Assembly (NCBI RefSeq): GCF_011075055.1
Contig: NC_058143.1
Coordinates: 10,865,057 to 10,929,056 of the forward strand
Direction: 5' to 3'
Source of the DNA: Mangifera indica
Taxonomy: Eukaryota > Streptophyta > Magnoliopsida > Sapindales > Anacardiaceae
DNA: 64,000 bases
Shown here: one piece after another, positions 36,541-49,020 of the stretch
Layout: each line of letters begins with the position of its first letter
Numbering within the stretch: the stretch's first letter is position 1
Translations under genes and position numbers: made by a program
Notes under the pieces: model-generated
Seen by the model: only the letters and a program-made list of their open reading frames with translations
Databases searched by the model: none
What the model was told of the DNA's origin: nothing

Positions 36541-38977
36541 TTATTTTGTACATCAATATTACCAAAATAACCTTATAATGAAAACAACCGAAAATGTACA
36601 AAAGATGTCTTAAAACATAAAATATATCATCCATATAAAAGAAAAACATAATGTGTAGCAAACACAAGAAACTACCTTAAGTTCAACAACTGAAATACAT
36701 TAACATGAATTGAAAATAACACAAGTGCCCTCATGTAGAATATACAATTTCTGACTACTAGTCGCCCCATAGCTATCATAATTACTTGTACCTGTAAATC
36801 ACATGAAAAATGGGTGTGTGTAAAAAATCATTCAATGAGAATGAGACTCTACTAACTTTTACTAAATCCCAAAATTACCTTTGGCTCAAACTATTGTAAC
36901 TCAGTTATCAAGAGTTTATCTCTAGACTCCAACTATGATAACATGGGTATTACTACTCATAACTGATCACTTGAGAACCTTTAGGTTCATTTATATTCTT
37001 TTGAGATTAACTAGGTCTCACTTGGTCACCAAAGAATCACTTTCGATTCTAAACTAAGGTGACTATCCCATCTCTTACTTGTTCAAGAAAAAACATTGTT
37101 TTATATAAAACTGTATACTAGGTTGATCAAACTAGATCAATAGAAGGATTTGACATCTCGGTCATGTGAACATCATTATACAAACTATCAAACTAAACTA
37201 TACTATACTAAAAGCAAAGATACCTTATATTTGTACAGTGTCTTACTGCAGAAGTGCCCTACTACGAGCAATATAAAGAGTATAAACTCATGATGCCCCT
37301 TGTAATGATCCTAATGACCTCAACTCATGGCTAGCATGCATGTATCTTGAGCCAATCACCTCGAGCTTGCATTTGCTTGCATCCTAACTTACTTCTCATG
37401 CCTCATATATCATATTTCTTAAGCATGTTATATACTATTGCATACCCTAAAAGTTTGTATGAACCTTCAAAACAATACCTCAAACAATTAGTTTATTCTT
37501 ATCATTTACTATTCACTATACTGCGTGTATGGGTGTACACTATTAGGTGTACAAATGTATATTTCATTTTCTACATATGGTTTACCCCTTACAAGTGTAC
37601 ATGCTTATAAACATTACACATGAGTGTGCATGGTTGCATGCATGAATGTACATCATTCATTACTTATGCACGACTTAACTCCCCGTACATTCTTTACCAT
37701 GACTTCACTTACAGGCATGTACTAACGTGCATAGTTGGGTGCACAGGTGTACATCTTTCTTTATTCATAAACACTTATCTTTTTTAACCTACGTATCTCC
37801 TAAGGGTATATTTACCATTCTACCCTGCATATGGTCATGCATACTGGTTATATAAGTATACCATTCATCATAATACACAAGTTATCAATCGATAATACAT
37901 GTTCTATGCATAATCACCAAAAAATTCCATCTAGAAAAATAGGTTTTGAATGTACATGCATACATGTCCTCATGTACAGTCATTCATGACCTAAAGAAAA
38001 ATTATTCTAAACATGTCGCAGTTGTGTTTAACCTTGGTACAATTGTGCATAGTGTCTAAATACCTATTTCTAGGCTATTTTAACCCTAAATCAAACCTGT
38101 GTCATTTCTAACATTTTCCTAATCACACAAACAAGTTTCTATCGCATTAAAAGCATAAATGTAAGTCTTTAATTCAATAAATCTCATAGTCATAACATCT
38201 TCCATACTTATACAACATTTTCACAATATTTGCTTATATGAAAACTTAACATACAACACAATCATATATCAGTATATGATTCTAGTTGAACATACAACAT
38301 ATTTATTATATTGTATTGAAAAATTCATCCATTACATGTGTAACTATAGCAAGATTATGTCATGTATTCAATAAACACTTTCATTATTGATCAATAAAAC
38401 AAACTTTACCTATTTACCAAACATCTCATGTCCTTTAGTTAGATTCCCTTATCGTTCATCAAATATAATCTTGGAAATCGAATACCATAACTTCCAAAAT
38501 AGATAATGTCGAAATCTTTACTTACTTGGGCTCTATAAACTAGAAAAATTGTACCTGTTTTTGTCCTTTTGTGATTATAAAAAAACTACATTAGAAATGT
38601 CTCCTAGATTAACCACAACAACTTTCAATAACTATCTCTTTATCATATAAGGATAACTAAAAGAATAGGGATAATGATCCCCTTAAAGTCACCAATATGC
38701 TTTTTATAAAAATTTTTCTCATGTAACAGTATGTATAGGCGTACATGTTTAGCATGTACAGTTGTACATCCTTTAAAAATTTTCAACATGGCACATTATC
38801 TATCTAAGTGACATGGCATGCAATGTATGAGCACACACTTTATGTGTATGATCATACATCCCTTTAAATACTTAATATTTAGCTCATTTTCAAACTAAAC
38901 CGAAACAAAAATCATACATAACCATGAATACATGCAAAAAACCATAATTCTTTAGAGACGTACTTATGAGTGTTACA
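36541..38977 (-). mobile_element. Probable Gypsy LTR (solo or orphaned), minus strand
   Basis: The right edge reads gagtgttaca on the plus strand, TGTAACACTC on the minus strand, a normal LTR start. Its first 50 bases resemble the edge of the LTR at 51068. The body is rich in catgtac and tgcatg words and has no real coding frame. The left edge is uncertain. The sequence just beyond 38977 does not look like Gypsy pol, hence solo or orphaned. Confidence 0.45.
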
Positions 38978-40480
38978 AGTTCTCTAAGATAAGAAAGATC
39001 ATTTAAGGCATAAGCAAGAATCAACCAAGTATGTAGGGATGAAAGGCATAGGTAAAGAAAAGTTATGTTAAAAAAAAGTTAAAGGCATCATGTTAGATGT
39101 TTTAAGAATGTAATGACATATCATCAAGTTAGTATGTATATATGACATGAATGTGCATGATGCAAAGGAATGTTTTATGTATTTTTAAAATTTTATTAAG
39201 CTCATGAGTGCATAATAACCTGTCTAAGCATGTGACAACTTAAATGCATGTTTTAATAAAGTTTATGTTAAGCAATATCTTCCCAATGAGACCTAGGTCT
39301 CATATATTTAAGTTAAGATAACGCTCATCAAACTTGTATTTCACATGACACAAGTTTCAGAATTAAAGTAAAGTTGTTATGATAGGGACCCCATTGAGTT
39401 CTTCCATACACATGTCTACAAAATGCAAGAGGTTAAAGTAAGGTCCTCAACAGGCAAGCCTTCGTAATTGTGTGCATACAAGGCATGACTATAGTAAAAT
39501 TTTGTTACCCATCATAGTCAGGGTTTCAAATCCATGCCTTAATTGATTTTGATTGACATAAGAGAAAAATTTAGTTTCTAGGTAAATGTTTTAAAGAAAA
39601 AGTTTAAGCAAGGCTTTAAAGTGCATGCCATTTGTATGCATGAGTCTTTATTGCATTGTGTACAAGTTAATTACATCATGCTAAGTAAAGTTAAGGTTGT
39701 AACAAGTATACACTTGTCTAAGTATAACTTAAGGTAATTACCTACTAAGTTCAATATAACTCTAAACAATTCCTTAAGACTAGGAGAGATTGATAATCTA
39801 CTAAGTGATTAGCAGATGTTTCAATGTTTTTAGGTAAATGGATGGATTGCAAGTAGTGACTACTCAAAGGCATAAGGGTTAGCAAAATGTTATTTTCTTT
39901 TTTAGGTAGTCAAGGTATGATTTTGTATTTTTGCATTTGTCACAAAGATGTTTTAATGTTTTTAGGTAAATGGATGGATTGCAAGTAGTAACTACTCCAA
40001 GGCATAAGGGTTAGCAAAATGTTATTTTCTTTTTTAGGTAGTCAAGGTATGATCTCAAAGATTTCAAGTTATTGTTAAAGCTATATTTAAACAAAAAATA
40101 TGTTACATGTTTCCACAAACATGCTTAAGTATTTTAATAATTTAAATCTCAATTTGCGTATGGGTGCAAATTGAGTGAAAGTTGTTTGACATCTCAATAT
40201 GAGTTGAAGAAAAAATTTTATTCCAAATTTACTTGTCTTTAAGAAGTTAGTTTTTTTATATATCATGACACACCTTCCAACTGTGAAATTTATAGGTTTT
40301 TCATAAGAAGATCCCTTAAAGGTACCCAATTGGAGGGAGTGTTACATCCTTAAATTTTTATTTGAAAAAGAAGTCTTGACATTTATCTAGTGAAACTCCA
40401 AATCAAAATGAGCTACCAAACTAAATTTAATTCTAAATAAATCTTTCGAGGCTATAAAAAAGAATTTTTTTATTAAAGTC
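38978..40480. other. Non-coding region with a 132-bp direct duplication
   Basis: Two near-identical direct copies, about 39815-39946 and 39947-40050 (second copy shorter), share a block starting gtttttaggtaaatggatgg (39826 and 39958, spacing 132). The surroundings look like decayed retrotransposon flank. No gene. Confidence 0.6.
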
Positions 40481-41950
40481 AATCCATTTTTTCTGAGTGA
40501 ACCTTTTAGCAACCAATCATTTGACTTCTAGTCATTTTATGAATATGAGTCTTGCCATTTAGGCAAGATGACTAAGTCACCTTTTGGCTATGAAATTGTT
40601 ATGCATCATCTACAATGATGTATTTGGACCTTTAATAGTACAGACCAAAAATGGTTATTCTTACTTCATCATATTTACTAATGACTTCAATATATATGAA
40701 TATGTATTTCTAAAAAACAAGTCTAAATTCTTTGAAAAATTCAAAGAATTTAAGAATAAAGTAAATAATTAGTTAGAAAAAAAGTATTAAAATCTTTCAA
40801 TATGATCAAGGAGATGAATACTTGAGTATAAAATTCATAGAATACCCAGAGGAGTGTGGGATAAAACCATAACTCACCCCTCTTAATACAACACAAGACA
40901 ATGGTATATCTGAATCAATAAATCAAACCTTGATGCATATGGTTTTTATCCACGATGAGTTTTATGAATTTATCCATATTTTTCTAAGGTTATGCCCTAG
41001 AGACTTGGGCTTATACACTAAATCAAATGTCATCCAAGTATGTGGGATTGTGATGATTATGTCATGAAAGTGATGTCGAATAAGCTAGACTATAAATCTG
41101 ATAAGTCTATCTTTGTGGAGTATCTCACGGAAATAAAAGAAAACTATTTCTTCCATGTTGAAGAGCATAATGTTTTTATTACTTGTGATGGGATTTCATG
41201 GAAAAGATATTTCATTCTCAAAATTAAGAACTAGTGGGAGAAACATTAAACTTGATGAAAATCTAATTCCATAAGATATCATAGATGTAAGACAAGATGA
41301 TATGCCATATAAGGAAACTGAACATCATGAAGAGATTACTCCACTACCAAAGTAACAAAGAAAACCATCTCAAGATACATAAGAGTTACATAGGTTTGGG
41401 AGAGTATGCAATATGCTCGAGAGATATGGTTTTCTTATGCCTTAACATAGTGATGGACTAGTCATTTAAGATAACGAACCTACAACCTACAAAGATGTTA
41501 TAACAGATCCAAATTTTACCAAATCGCTCGAAGTCATAAAATTTGAAATGGACTCCATGTACTAGAATCAAGTATGGACAATGGTAGACCTACCTAAAAT
41601 AGTAAAACCTATAAGAAAAAAACTAAAATAAAAGTTAATGTACATACTTATAAAGCACGTCTAATTACTAAAAGTTTCAAATAAAAAAAAATGGTATAAA
41701 CTATGATGAAACCTTTTAGATGCTTAAGTCCATTAGGATTTTTCTTGTGATTGTTGAATAACACAACTATGAAATCTAGCAAATAGATGTCAAAACCATT
41801 TATTTTAATGGAAACCTTGTAGAGGATGTGTTCATGACAAACCTAATGGTTTCATTCTTGAAGGACAAATAGAGTAGATAAGTAAGTTATAAAGTATGTC
41901 TATAATCTTTTCTAAGCAAACTCGAATATCAATTTAGAATAAATAAAGGT
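40481..41950 (+). mobile_element. Copia integrase to reverse transcriptase remnant
   Basis: On the plus strand the pre-integrase motif GKMTKSPF is followed by integrase sequence (40584-40772: DVFGPLIVQTKNGYSYFIIFTNDF, then FEKFKEFKNKV). After stops come the integrase C-terminal part (41040-41234) and the start of reverse transcriptase (TMVDLPK..VKPI near 41580, then the FLNGNLEEDV-like block near 41815). Many frameshifts; inactive. Confidence 0.8.
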
Positions 41951-42149
41951 TAAATATTGATCTTTTAGTTTATATAATATCCTCATGAATCTATGCCTTC
42001 AATTAATGGTTTGTATGTTCTTTATTTAATAATGATGTTCTCAATCTTAATTTTAAGAAAGTTAGACATGGTGACCTCAATCCTACATATTTATGGAATA
42101 GTAGACTTATTCATGCAAAACCTACCTATATTTAAAAGCTCCAAAAGGA

Positions 42150-42270
42150 TATAGTTTTTGAATAAATTGACTTTCAGTCATTTGATGAATGTGAGTCATA
42201 CCTTTTGGGTAAGATAACCAAGTTACCTTTTGTTGGACATAGTGAAATGACAAGGAAACTATTAATAATT
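42150..42270 (+). mobile_element. Second Copia fragment, integrase start (left of the nested insertion)
   Basis: The translation shows ECESYLLGKITKLPFVGH followed by RKLLI, the segment just before the Copia integrase core. It stops at 42270 where the nested LTR element begins and resumes at 48550. Confidence 0.7.
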
Positions 42271-43373
42271 TGAAAAACCCTTTGAATGGTTAAAGGGAAC
42301 CAAAAAAGGGGGTGAATAGGTTCTTTAAAATTTTTTTAATGCATAAGTTATAATTTAAATAACCAAAAATGAATAAATGCACAAATATAAAGAGTAGGGA
42401 TTAGAAGAGCTTAGTTTAGAGTAGTTCAAAGTTTGTTGTGGCAAGCTTCCTATATCTATTTCTCTAAGCAAATTGCTTTAGAAATACACTAGTTGATATG
42501 GGATTTCGCCAACAAGTGTTTGAAATACAATTTTTTTAGTGTTAGATGCCTCCCAAAGGCTAAATATACAAAATAAGCATAGTGGTTCTCTCAAGTGGAT
42601 GAGTTTGGCTTAATGAAAGAAAGATATTGGATTAAGCTTAGAAGAAATTAGCTTAACAGAGTTACAATGTAATATCTAATCCTTTTTCACTTCAAATTAG
42701 TTCAATTTATAGGCTTTGCATGGCTGGAAACATAGTAATACCATTGGATTTGAAAAACTAGACATTGACCTTCTCTAGAACCATTTTGCTTTTAAAGCTA
42801 CAACAAAATGAGCTAGACCTTAGTCAAACCTCCTAACAATCAACTTTAAATGTTGGACCTTAGTCAAACCTTCTATAAATGCTCGATTCTTCAAAATCAC
42901 AGAAGCGAGTTGAGAAGCGATCTATATATTAACTGAAGTTTGCACTAGGAATGGTCGGGATATTTCCTTGAATGGTTAGTCTAGAAATTTTGACTTTAAT
43001 TCCCTTATCTTTGACTTTGATTACGTTGACTTTATCTAAGTGAGCATGATACTAAGTATCCTTCTTTGTTCTCTGCTTAGAAATGGTACAAAACCAACGG
43101 TACTCAATTTGTAATTATCATTCCAAGTCAATTGGAATTTCTCTAGAATTTTGGAGGTGTGAATGAGCAGTGGAACAATTAATGAACAGATTGATTACCA
43201 AGTCAATTTTTGCCTGGTACCAATATTTCATACTTAACTACTGATTATTCCTATGCCAATTCTTGCATTTTTCACACATTGTCCAATTTGTATGTTTTTA
43301 AACATATTCTTTGGACTTGTTAGTAATTTTAACTTCTATTTTTATCATCATCAAAACACCTAGAAATCTAACA
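42271..43373 (-). repeat. Downstream (3') LTR of the nested element
   Basis: Matches 47318-48549 over its length. On the plus strand it starts tgaaaaaccctttgaatgg and ends aaatctaaca, giving the TG...CA ends expected of an LTR. It lacks about 60 bases present in the other LTR near 47520-47585. Confidence 0.8.
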
Positions 43374-43999
43374 ATTTTCACCTTTTTTATTGATGATAAA
43401 AACTAAGTTAGGATAAAAAATTTAAACATATTGAAAAATGCATCATGTGTCAACATTCTCCTGCTTTCTAAAAGCCTATTAACTTCCCCTTGATTTAGCA
43501 CTTATTTATAAATAGCAATACCAAGTTTTGAAGTTTAAAACAAGCTCCTGTGAGAAAAATTTGAAAAAAAAAAATTGACATAAGCAGGTATCATCAACTT
43601 AATTACAACTCAAAAAAATTGACATAGCATTACCAAGCTTTTGTATTATCTTTTTCTCTGCCTTTTTGTTAACAATAAAAAAATATATATAAAAACATAC
43701 TTCTAAACATCATAAACTCAATTGCAATATCTTCAAAGTATCATTGCAATCAACAATCATATATGAGAATCACAATATAAGCAAGTATTGTCATCAAAAG
43801 CATTAGTAATTGGCATTGACAAAAGGTCCAAAAATAATGTCAACCATCTAGAAACATAAATAATTAAACCAAAGTTTTAAACCAAACATATAAGAAAACA
43901 TAACATCTATCAAGGTGCACAAAATTTGACTACTATAGAAGTGATCATGTGTCTCAAAGTCTTATGCAAATGAAACGTTTATATAGAAACAAAATATAA

Positions 44000-45330
44000 A
44001 ATGAAATGTATGCAAAATCATTGATATTTTTCAACCTAGTCCCAAAGCTTTGGATGGAGTTGATCTTACTTCTAACTAATCCTGCCTTGCTCTTAGATAA
44101 ACTGATCTTGCCTTTAAAGTATTTGTTTTTGCCTTTGAAGAATTGCATCTTGCATTTGTAAAGTTTCAAAATGTTAGGCATCCATCATTGTAATCATGCT
44201 ACCAAAGGCCTTCATACTCTTATCATATGCATGAAATCTAGTTTCCATTCCATCTAGGTGAAGTTACAATACTTGAAATCCTTCACTCATAAAATCCATC
44301 AAATGAGCGAGTTAGCCTTGAATTGGATCCAAATAGTTCTCATCCATTATTGGTCTTTTCTCAAGTCAAGAACTTGATTCTGGAACATCTCTTGCTTGAG
44401 CTTGAGGTCTTGTCTTGGAGGTGGTGGAAGTTATTCATTTTATTTTATTTTTTATTACTTGGGCTTATTCCATAAACCAATACCCTCCTTAGTTCTTTCA
44501 TTTTCATCCTCATTAGTGATTGAGCAATGAACAAGTGGTTTTTTTTTTAAGTTTTTCTATGGCAAGCTTTTTCTAAACGTAGATCAATCCCTAAGTTTTG
44601 AGTGTTAAAAGGAAATTAACGTCCCAAAATGAATCTCATGCTTCTCATTCCTTGTATAATGTAACTGATTGATCTGAATATTGTTCACACTATAAAGCAT
44701 TAATATCATGTCTTAAATGGTGACTTATCCATTTGACTTGTTTTAAGTGTTCAGTATGTAGGAAATAATTCTATGAAACATCCTCAACATCTAGTTATCC
44801 ATCTTGGATGATTTAGACATGTGGGGATCATATAATTCACATCCAATTAGATTTACCCAAGCTCTAGTTGAAGTAAAATTTGAATGGGCCTTTAAAATTC
44901 CTTCACAATCATAGTCAAGTCATTCAGCTAACATATCTGAAGTCATTACATCTTCCTTTTCTTTCAACCTATACTTCTTCGTATAATCTAAAATAGTATT
45001 CCTACCATTCGTTTTCATTCTTAAGAAACTATAAAATTCATATACCAAGTTCACGTACACATCTATCTTCAAGAAAAACAACTTCTTCTAACGCATTCGC
45101 CTAACGATTCCTCTTAATTCATCAGAAATATAAAATTCAACCAAGATAGATAAAAATAAACACCTACCAACTCTAACGGATCTATGGTAAATAGTCTCCA
45201 AGGCTTCTTCTTGGTCATTATCCTGAACTCTAATGTCATAATGAGATGGTCGGTAATGATTTGAGCCCATAGTCTTAGTTCTTAAAGCCATGGATTCTTA
45301 GATTGAGTAGCTTGTTAACAATTTTGGAGA
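44000..45330 (-). other. Unassigned coding-like segment inside the nested element
   Basis: The minus strand has broken frames (45088-45291 and on towards 44000) encoding charged, tryptophan-containing peptides. One piece reads YEFYSFLRMKTNGRN. This resembles the domain called putative plant transposon protein that some non-autonomous LTR elements carry. The likeness is from memory and weak. Confidence 0.3.
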
Positions 45331-46249
45331 AAAATCAATAGAACTGAGATTGGAGATGTAATGTTCGATGACGCAAATGTTGTTTTATACACAAATTTTT
45401 GCAAAATGGTGGTGATTTTGGTTAGAGAAATTGACAACAGAATGAGATAATTAAGCTATTTAGGGTTTCTGTAAAAGAAGTGACAATTTTGGCTCTTAAT
45501 TTTATCTTATAGGATTGTATGAACAATCATTACTAATTAGGAGTACCAATTGTTCTCATGCCATTTTAAAAACATTTTTTCTCATGCATTTTTAAAAACA
45601 TTTTATAAAGAAAGGAACGGTTCTTTCATCATTAATAATGATCGGTACTAATAGCAAATGGTTGAAATTTTGAAGAATTTGATTGATCAGCACACATGAA
45701 CGAACGATACTAAGGAGGAACACTTGTTCATGACATAAAATCCAGTGTTTTAAAATTTTTATGCAATTTTACAAAGATCAAAACACCTCAACACATGTAT
45801 CTTGGACATTTTGACCTATCTGAGGACATTCAATGTGATTTGAAGTTTGACTAATTTTGAACATGAGTTTTAATATATTTGACTCAAATTTACATTAAAC
45901 ATGTATGCAAATATAAGTGTAAATGCATTTCTAATTAGTCACAAGCATTCACAACTCAAACAAACAACATATATTAAGCATTCTCAACATATGTCAAGTA
46001 AGAAAACATATAGAATCATCACAAGCATACTTTAAAACAATAAAAAAGTTATGCACTTACTTGATTTGCATTGATTATCTCAAGCTCTCTTTTAATGCAT
46101 ACTAATTGTTTCTTTAATGTCATGTATTTCGCTTGCATGCATTCATATTATTCCATTAATAAATCAAATGCATCTTGCAATTCATTTAAGGAGTATGAAT
46201 TAGGGTCATTTACCTCATCCTTCAAGCCACTCTTAGCCATATAGCATAT

Positions 46250-47240
46250 GTTAGCCTTTTCATCCTCTGACTCACTTTTATCACTTAAGTTGTTACTTCC
46301 ACTCCATGTGGGAATAAGAACATTCTTTTTAAACCTCTTCTCCTTCTTGTCCTTTTTTTTTCCTCAAAGGATAATTTTAGCGAATATGCCCTAGTTTTTT
46401 GCACTCATAGCAAATTATTTCATTGTTTCTCATTTTGCCATCCTCATTTCCTTTTGTTCTAGCAAACCCTTTTCTTTTATTCCTCTTTGATCTTAATAGG
46501 AATTTGCTAAATTTTCTAGTTAGAAGGCTTACATCATCTTTATCCATGGAAGAGTTTCTTTTCTCTTCCTTCATATCAACAACTTTCAAGGCAATATACC
46601 TCTTTGCCTTGACTTCCTATAATTTTGGTTTTCTCTTCATCTCATAGATGAGGAGACTTTCTATGAGTTCATCTATAACCATTTTACTTAAATCCTTTAA
46701 CTTTTCAATTATAGTTACTTTCATCATCCTTGAGTCAGGCAAATATCTCAATATCTTTTTTAACTAACTCAATGGTTTCAAGCCTCTTTCCTAGTCTTTT
46801 GAGATCATTTATTAAGTTTGAAAATCTCTTTTACATATCCGTGATGTTCTCATTGGACTTCATCTTGAATAGTTTGTATTCATGAAATAAAAGTTCATTC
46901 TTTGATTCTTTGATTGGGCTTGTCCTTTCATATGTTATTTAGAGGATAGTTTGTCAATTCACAAGCTGACACTCTTTTGAACTTCGTTGCATTAAGAGCA
47001 GAAAGCGTTGAAGGTCATCATCTTTTCATCTTCTTTATTAAAATCTATTTCATCTTTTGGTTAATTTGTTATAAGGTTTATTGGTACTAAGTCTCCATGT
47101 TCAATAGTTTTCCAAAGTTTGACATCAATAGACCTAACATATAATCTCATTCTAATATTCCATTATGTGTAATTAGTGCCATTAAATAAAAAAGGTCTTG
47201 TTGTGCATTGGCCTTTGGCAAAAACGAGTGTGGAAGTGAT
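46250..47240 (-). pseudogene. Gag remnant of the nested LTR element
   Basis: From 47240 downwards the minus strand translates, with stops, into a gag capsid-like region. It is followed by an open piece (46377-46589) with basic residues and the start of a zinc knuckle, CYECKKLGHIR. The downstream His/Cys of the knuckle fall after a frame break. Nucleocapsid-type RNA binding is the family role. Confidence 0.7.
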
Positions 47241-47317
47241 AGTCATTTAGAAAGATTTTTTTACTCTAAAAATCGTTAGATTTTATCAAAAAATAGAGCC
47301 CAAGCTTTAGTACCAAT

Positions 47318-48549
47318 TAAAAAACCCTTTAAATGGCTAAAAGGAACTTAAAGGGGGTGAATAAGGTCTTTAAAAATTTTTTAATGCATAAGATATAATT
47401 CAAACAACCAGAAATGAATAAAAGCACAGATATAAAGAGTACGGATTAGAAGAGCTCAGTTTAAAGTGGTTTAGAGTTTTCTCTTGTAAGCCTCATATGT
47501 CCATTTCTCTACGCAAAGCGCCTTGCGGTTTCAATATCAATTGAATCACTTCTTTACACTTAGTTTATCCAAGATTATGCCAAATATACTAGTTGATATG
47601 GGATTTCACCAAGTGTTTGAAATACAATTTTTGTTAGTATTAGATGTCTCACAAATGTTGAATGTACAAGATAAAAACAATGGTTCTCTCAGGTATATGA
47701 GTTTTGCTTTGTGAGAAAAAGAGATTAGATTGAGCTTAGAAAAAATTAGTTAAAGAAAGTTGTAATGTAATCTTTAACCCTTCTTTACTTCAAATAAGGT
47801 CAATTTATAAGCTTTGTATGGTTGGAAACATAATAGTACTATTGGATTTGAAAAACTAGTTGTTGGCCTTCGAAAAAAACATTTTGCTTTTGAAACTGCA
47901 ATGAAATAGGTTAGACCATTAGTTGGAACAAATTTTAGCCAAAGGTCAACCTCGATCAAAGCTCCCAAAGGTTAACTTTAAACGCTTGCAACACTTAGTA
48001 ATGTTTGGTATGCTTTGAAGTAGTAGTCATTCCTTTTTTCGATCTTTATTTCTTCAAAATCATAGGAGCATTAATGAAAGGAGTAGGGAGTTAAGGAATG
48101 ATCTTCATAGTGACTGAATTTTTTGCTAGAATGGTCATACCTCCTTGAATAATAAGTACAAAAAATTTGACTTTAATTCCCTTATCGCTGACTTTGGCTA
48201 CATTGACTCTATTCTAGCAAGCACAGTATCGAGTATCCTTCTTTGTTCTTTGCTTAGAAATGGTACCAAACAAGCGCTACTTAATTTATAATTTTGTTCT
48301 TGATCAATTAGAATGTCTTCAAAATTCTAAAGGCGTGAACGAGCAATGAAACGATTAATGAAAAAATTGATTATCAAGTCAATTTTTGCTTAGTATTAAT
48401 TGTTTGCTCTTGGCTACCAATCGTTCCTATGTCAATTCCTGCATTTTTCACACTTTATCCAATTTGTAAAATTTTAAACACATTCTTTGGACTTGTTAGC
48501 AATTTTAACTTATGTTTTTATCACCATCAAAACGCCTAAGGGTCCAATA
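47318..48549 (-). repeat. Upstream (5') LTR of the nested element
   Basis: The partner of 42271-43373. Its end bases have drifted (ta...ta in place of tg...ca). The adjoining primer-binding site at its left edge shows that the element reads on the minus strand. Confidence 0.8.
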
Positions 48550-49020
48550 GAATCATTTATAAGTGATGTATGTGGATCTCTAATAGTATAGGAAATAGGT
48601 GACTCTTTTACTTCATTACATCTATTAATAACTTCAGTAGATATGACTGTGTGTTTCTAATGAGACACAAGTTTAAACACTTTAAAAGATTTAAAGAATT
48701 TAATAATGAAGTAAACAATTAGTTAGGCAAAAATATTAAATCCCTTTAATTCAATTAAGAAAATGTAAACTTAAGTGTAAAATTCAAAGGATATTGAAAG
48801 AGTGTAAATAAGTAATGCTATGTGTATACTCTTTTTGTACACAAATGTGTACACACATTAATGTGTCATTATGTGATTAAACATTACTTTATTATTAATT
48901 TAAAATCACTCAATTACATAATGACACATCCATATGTGTACATATTTGTGTACCAAAAGTGTGTACACATAGTTTTATTGGAATGTAAATACTATCACAA
49001 GTTCAATCACACAACACATG
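48550..49020 (+). mobile_element. Second Copia fragment resumes (integrase core), split by a MITE
   Basis: Translation continues as integrase (SDVCGSLIV, then LKDLKNLIM and, after a stop, ERV) up to 48810. The palindromic MITE then interrupts it, and the sequence goes on at 48984 with the part expected to encode the region before the PGTPQHNG motif. The fragment is badly decayed. Confidence 0.65.
48811..48983. mobile_element. Palindromic MITE inserted in Copia integrase
   Basis: 173 bp, almost a perfect inverted repeat: the left part ctatgtgtatactc..gtacacaaatgtgtac mirrors the right part ending gtgtacacatagttttattgg. Target duplication tgtaaata at 48803-48810 and 48984-48991. The best-preserved member of the family in the window. 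No coding capacity. Confidence 0.85.

Larger units (their letters stand above)
42271..48549 (-). mobile_element. Nested LTR retrotransposon, about 6.3 kb, probably non-autonomous
   Basis: Two similar direct LTRs (42271-43373 and 47318-48549) bound an internal region of about 3.9 kb. On the minus strand the primer-binding site ttggtactaaagc follows the upstream LTR at 47317. A purine-rich tract at 43374-43388 precedes the downstream LTR, which begins TGTTAG. Gag is partly readable, with a CCHC knuckle starting CYECKKLGHIR. The remaining interior (about 43.4-46.0 kb) shows short frames but none of the protease, integrase or reverse transcriptase motifs, so mobilisation in trans is likely. LTRs differ by many substitutions and an indel, so insertion is not recent. 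No clean target duplication could be read. Confidence 0.8.
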
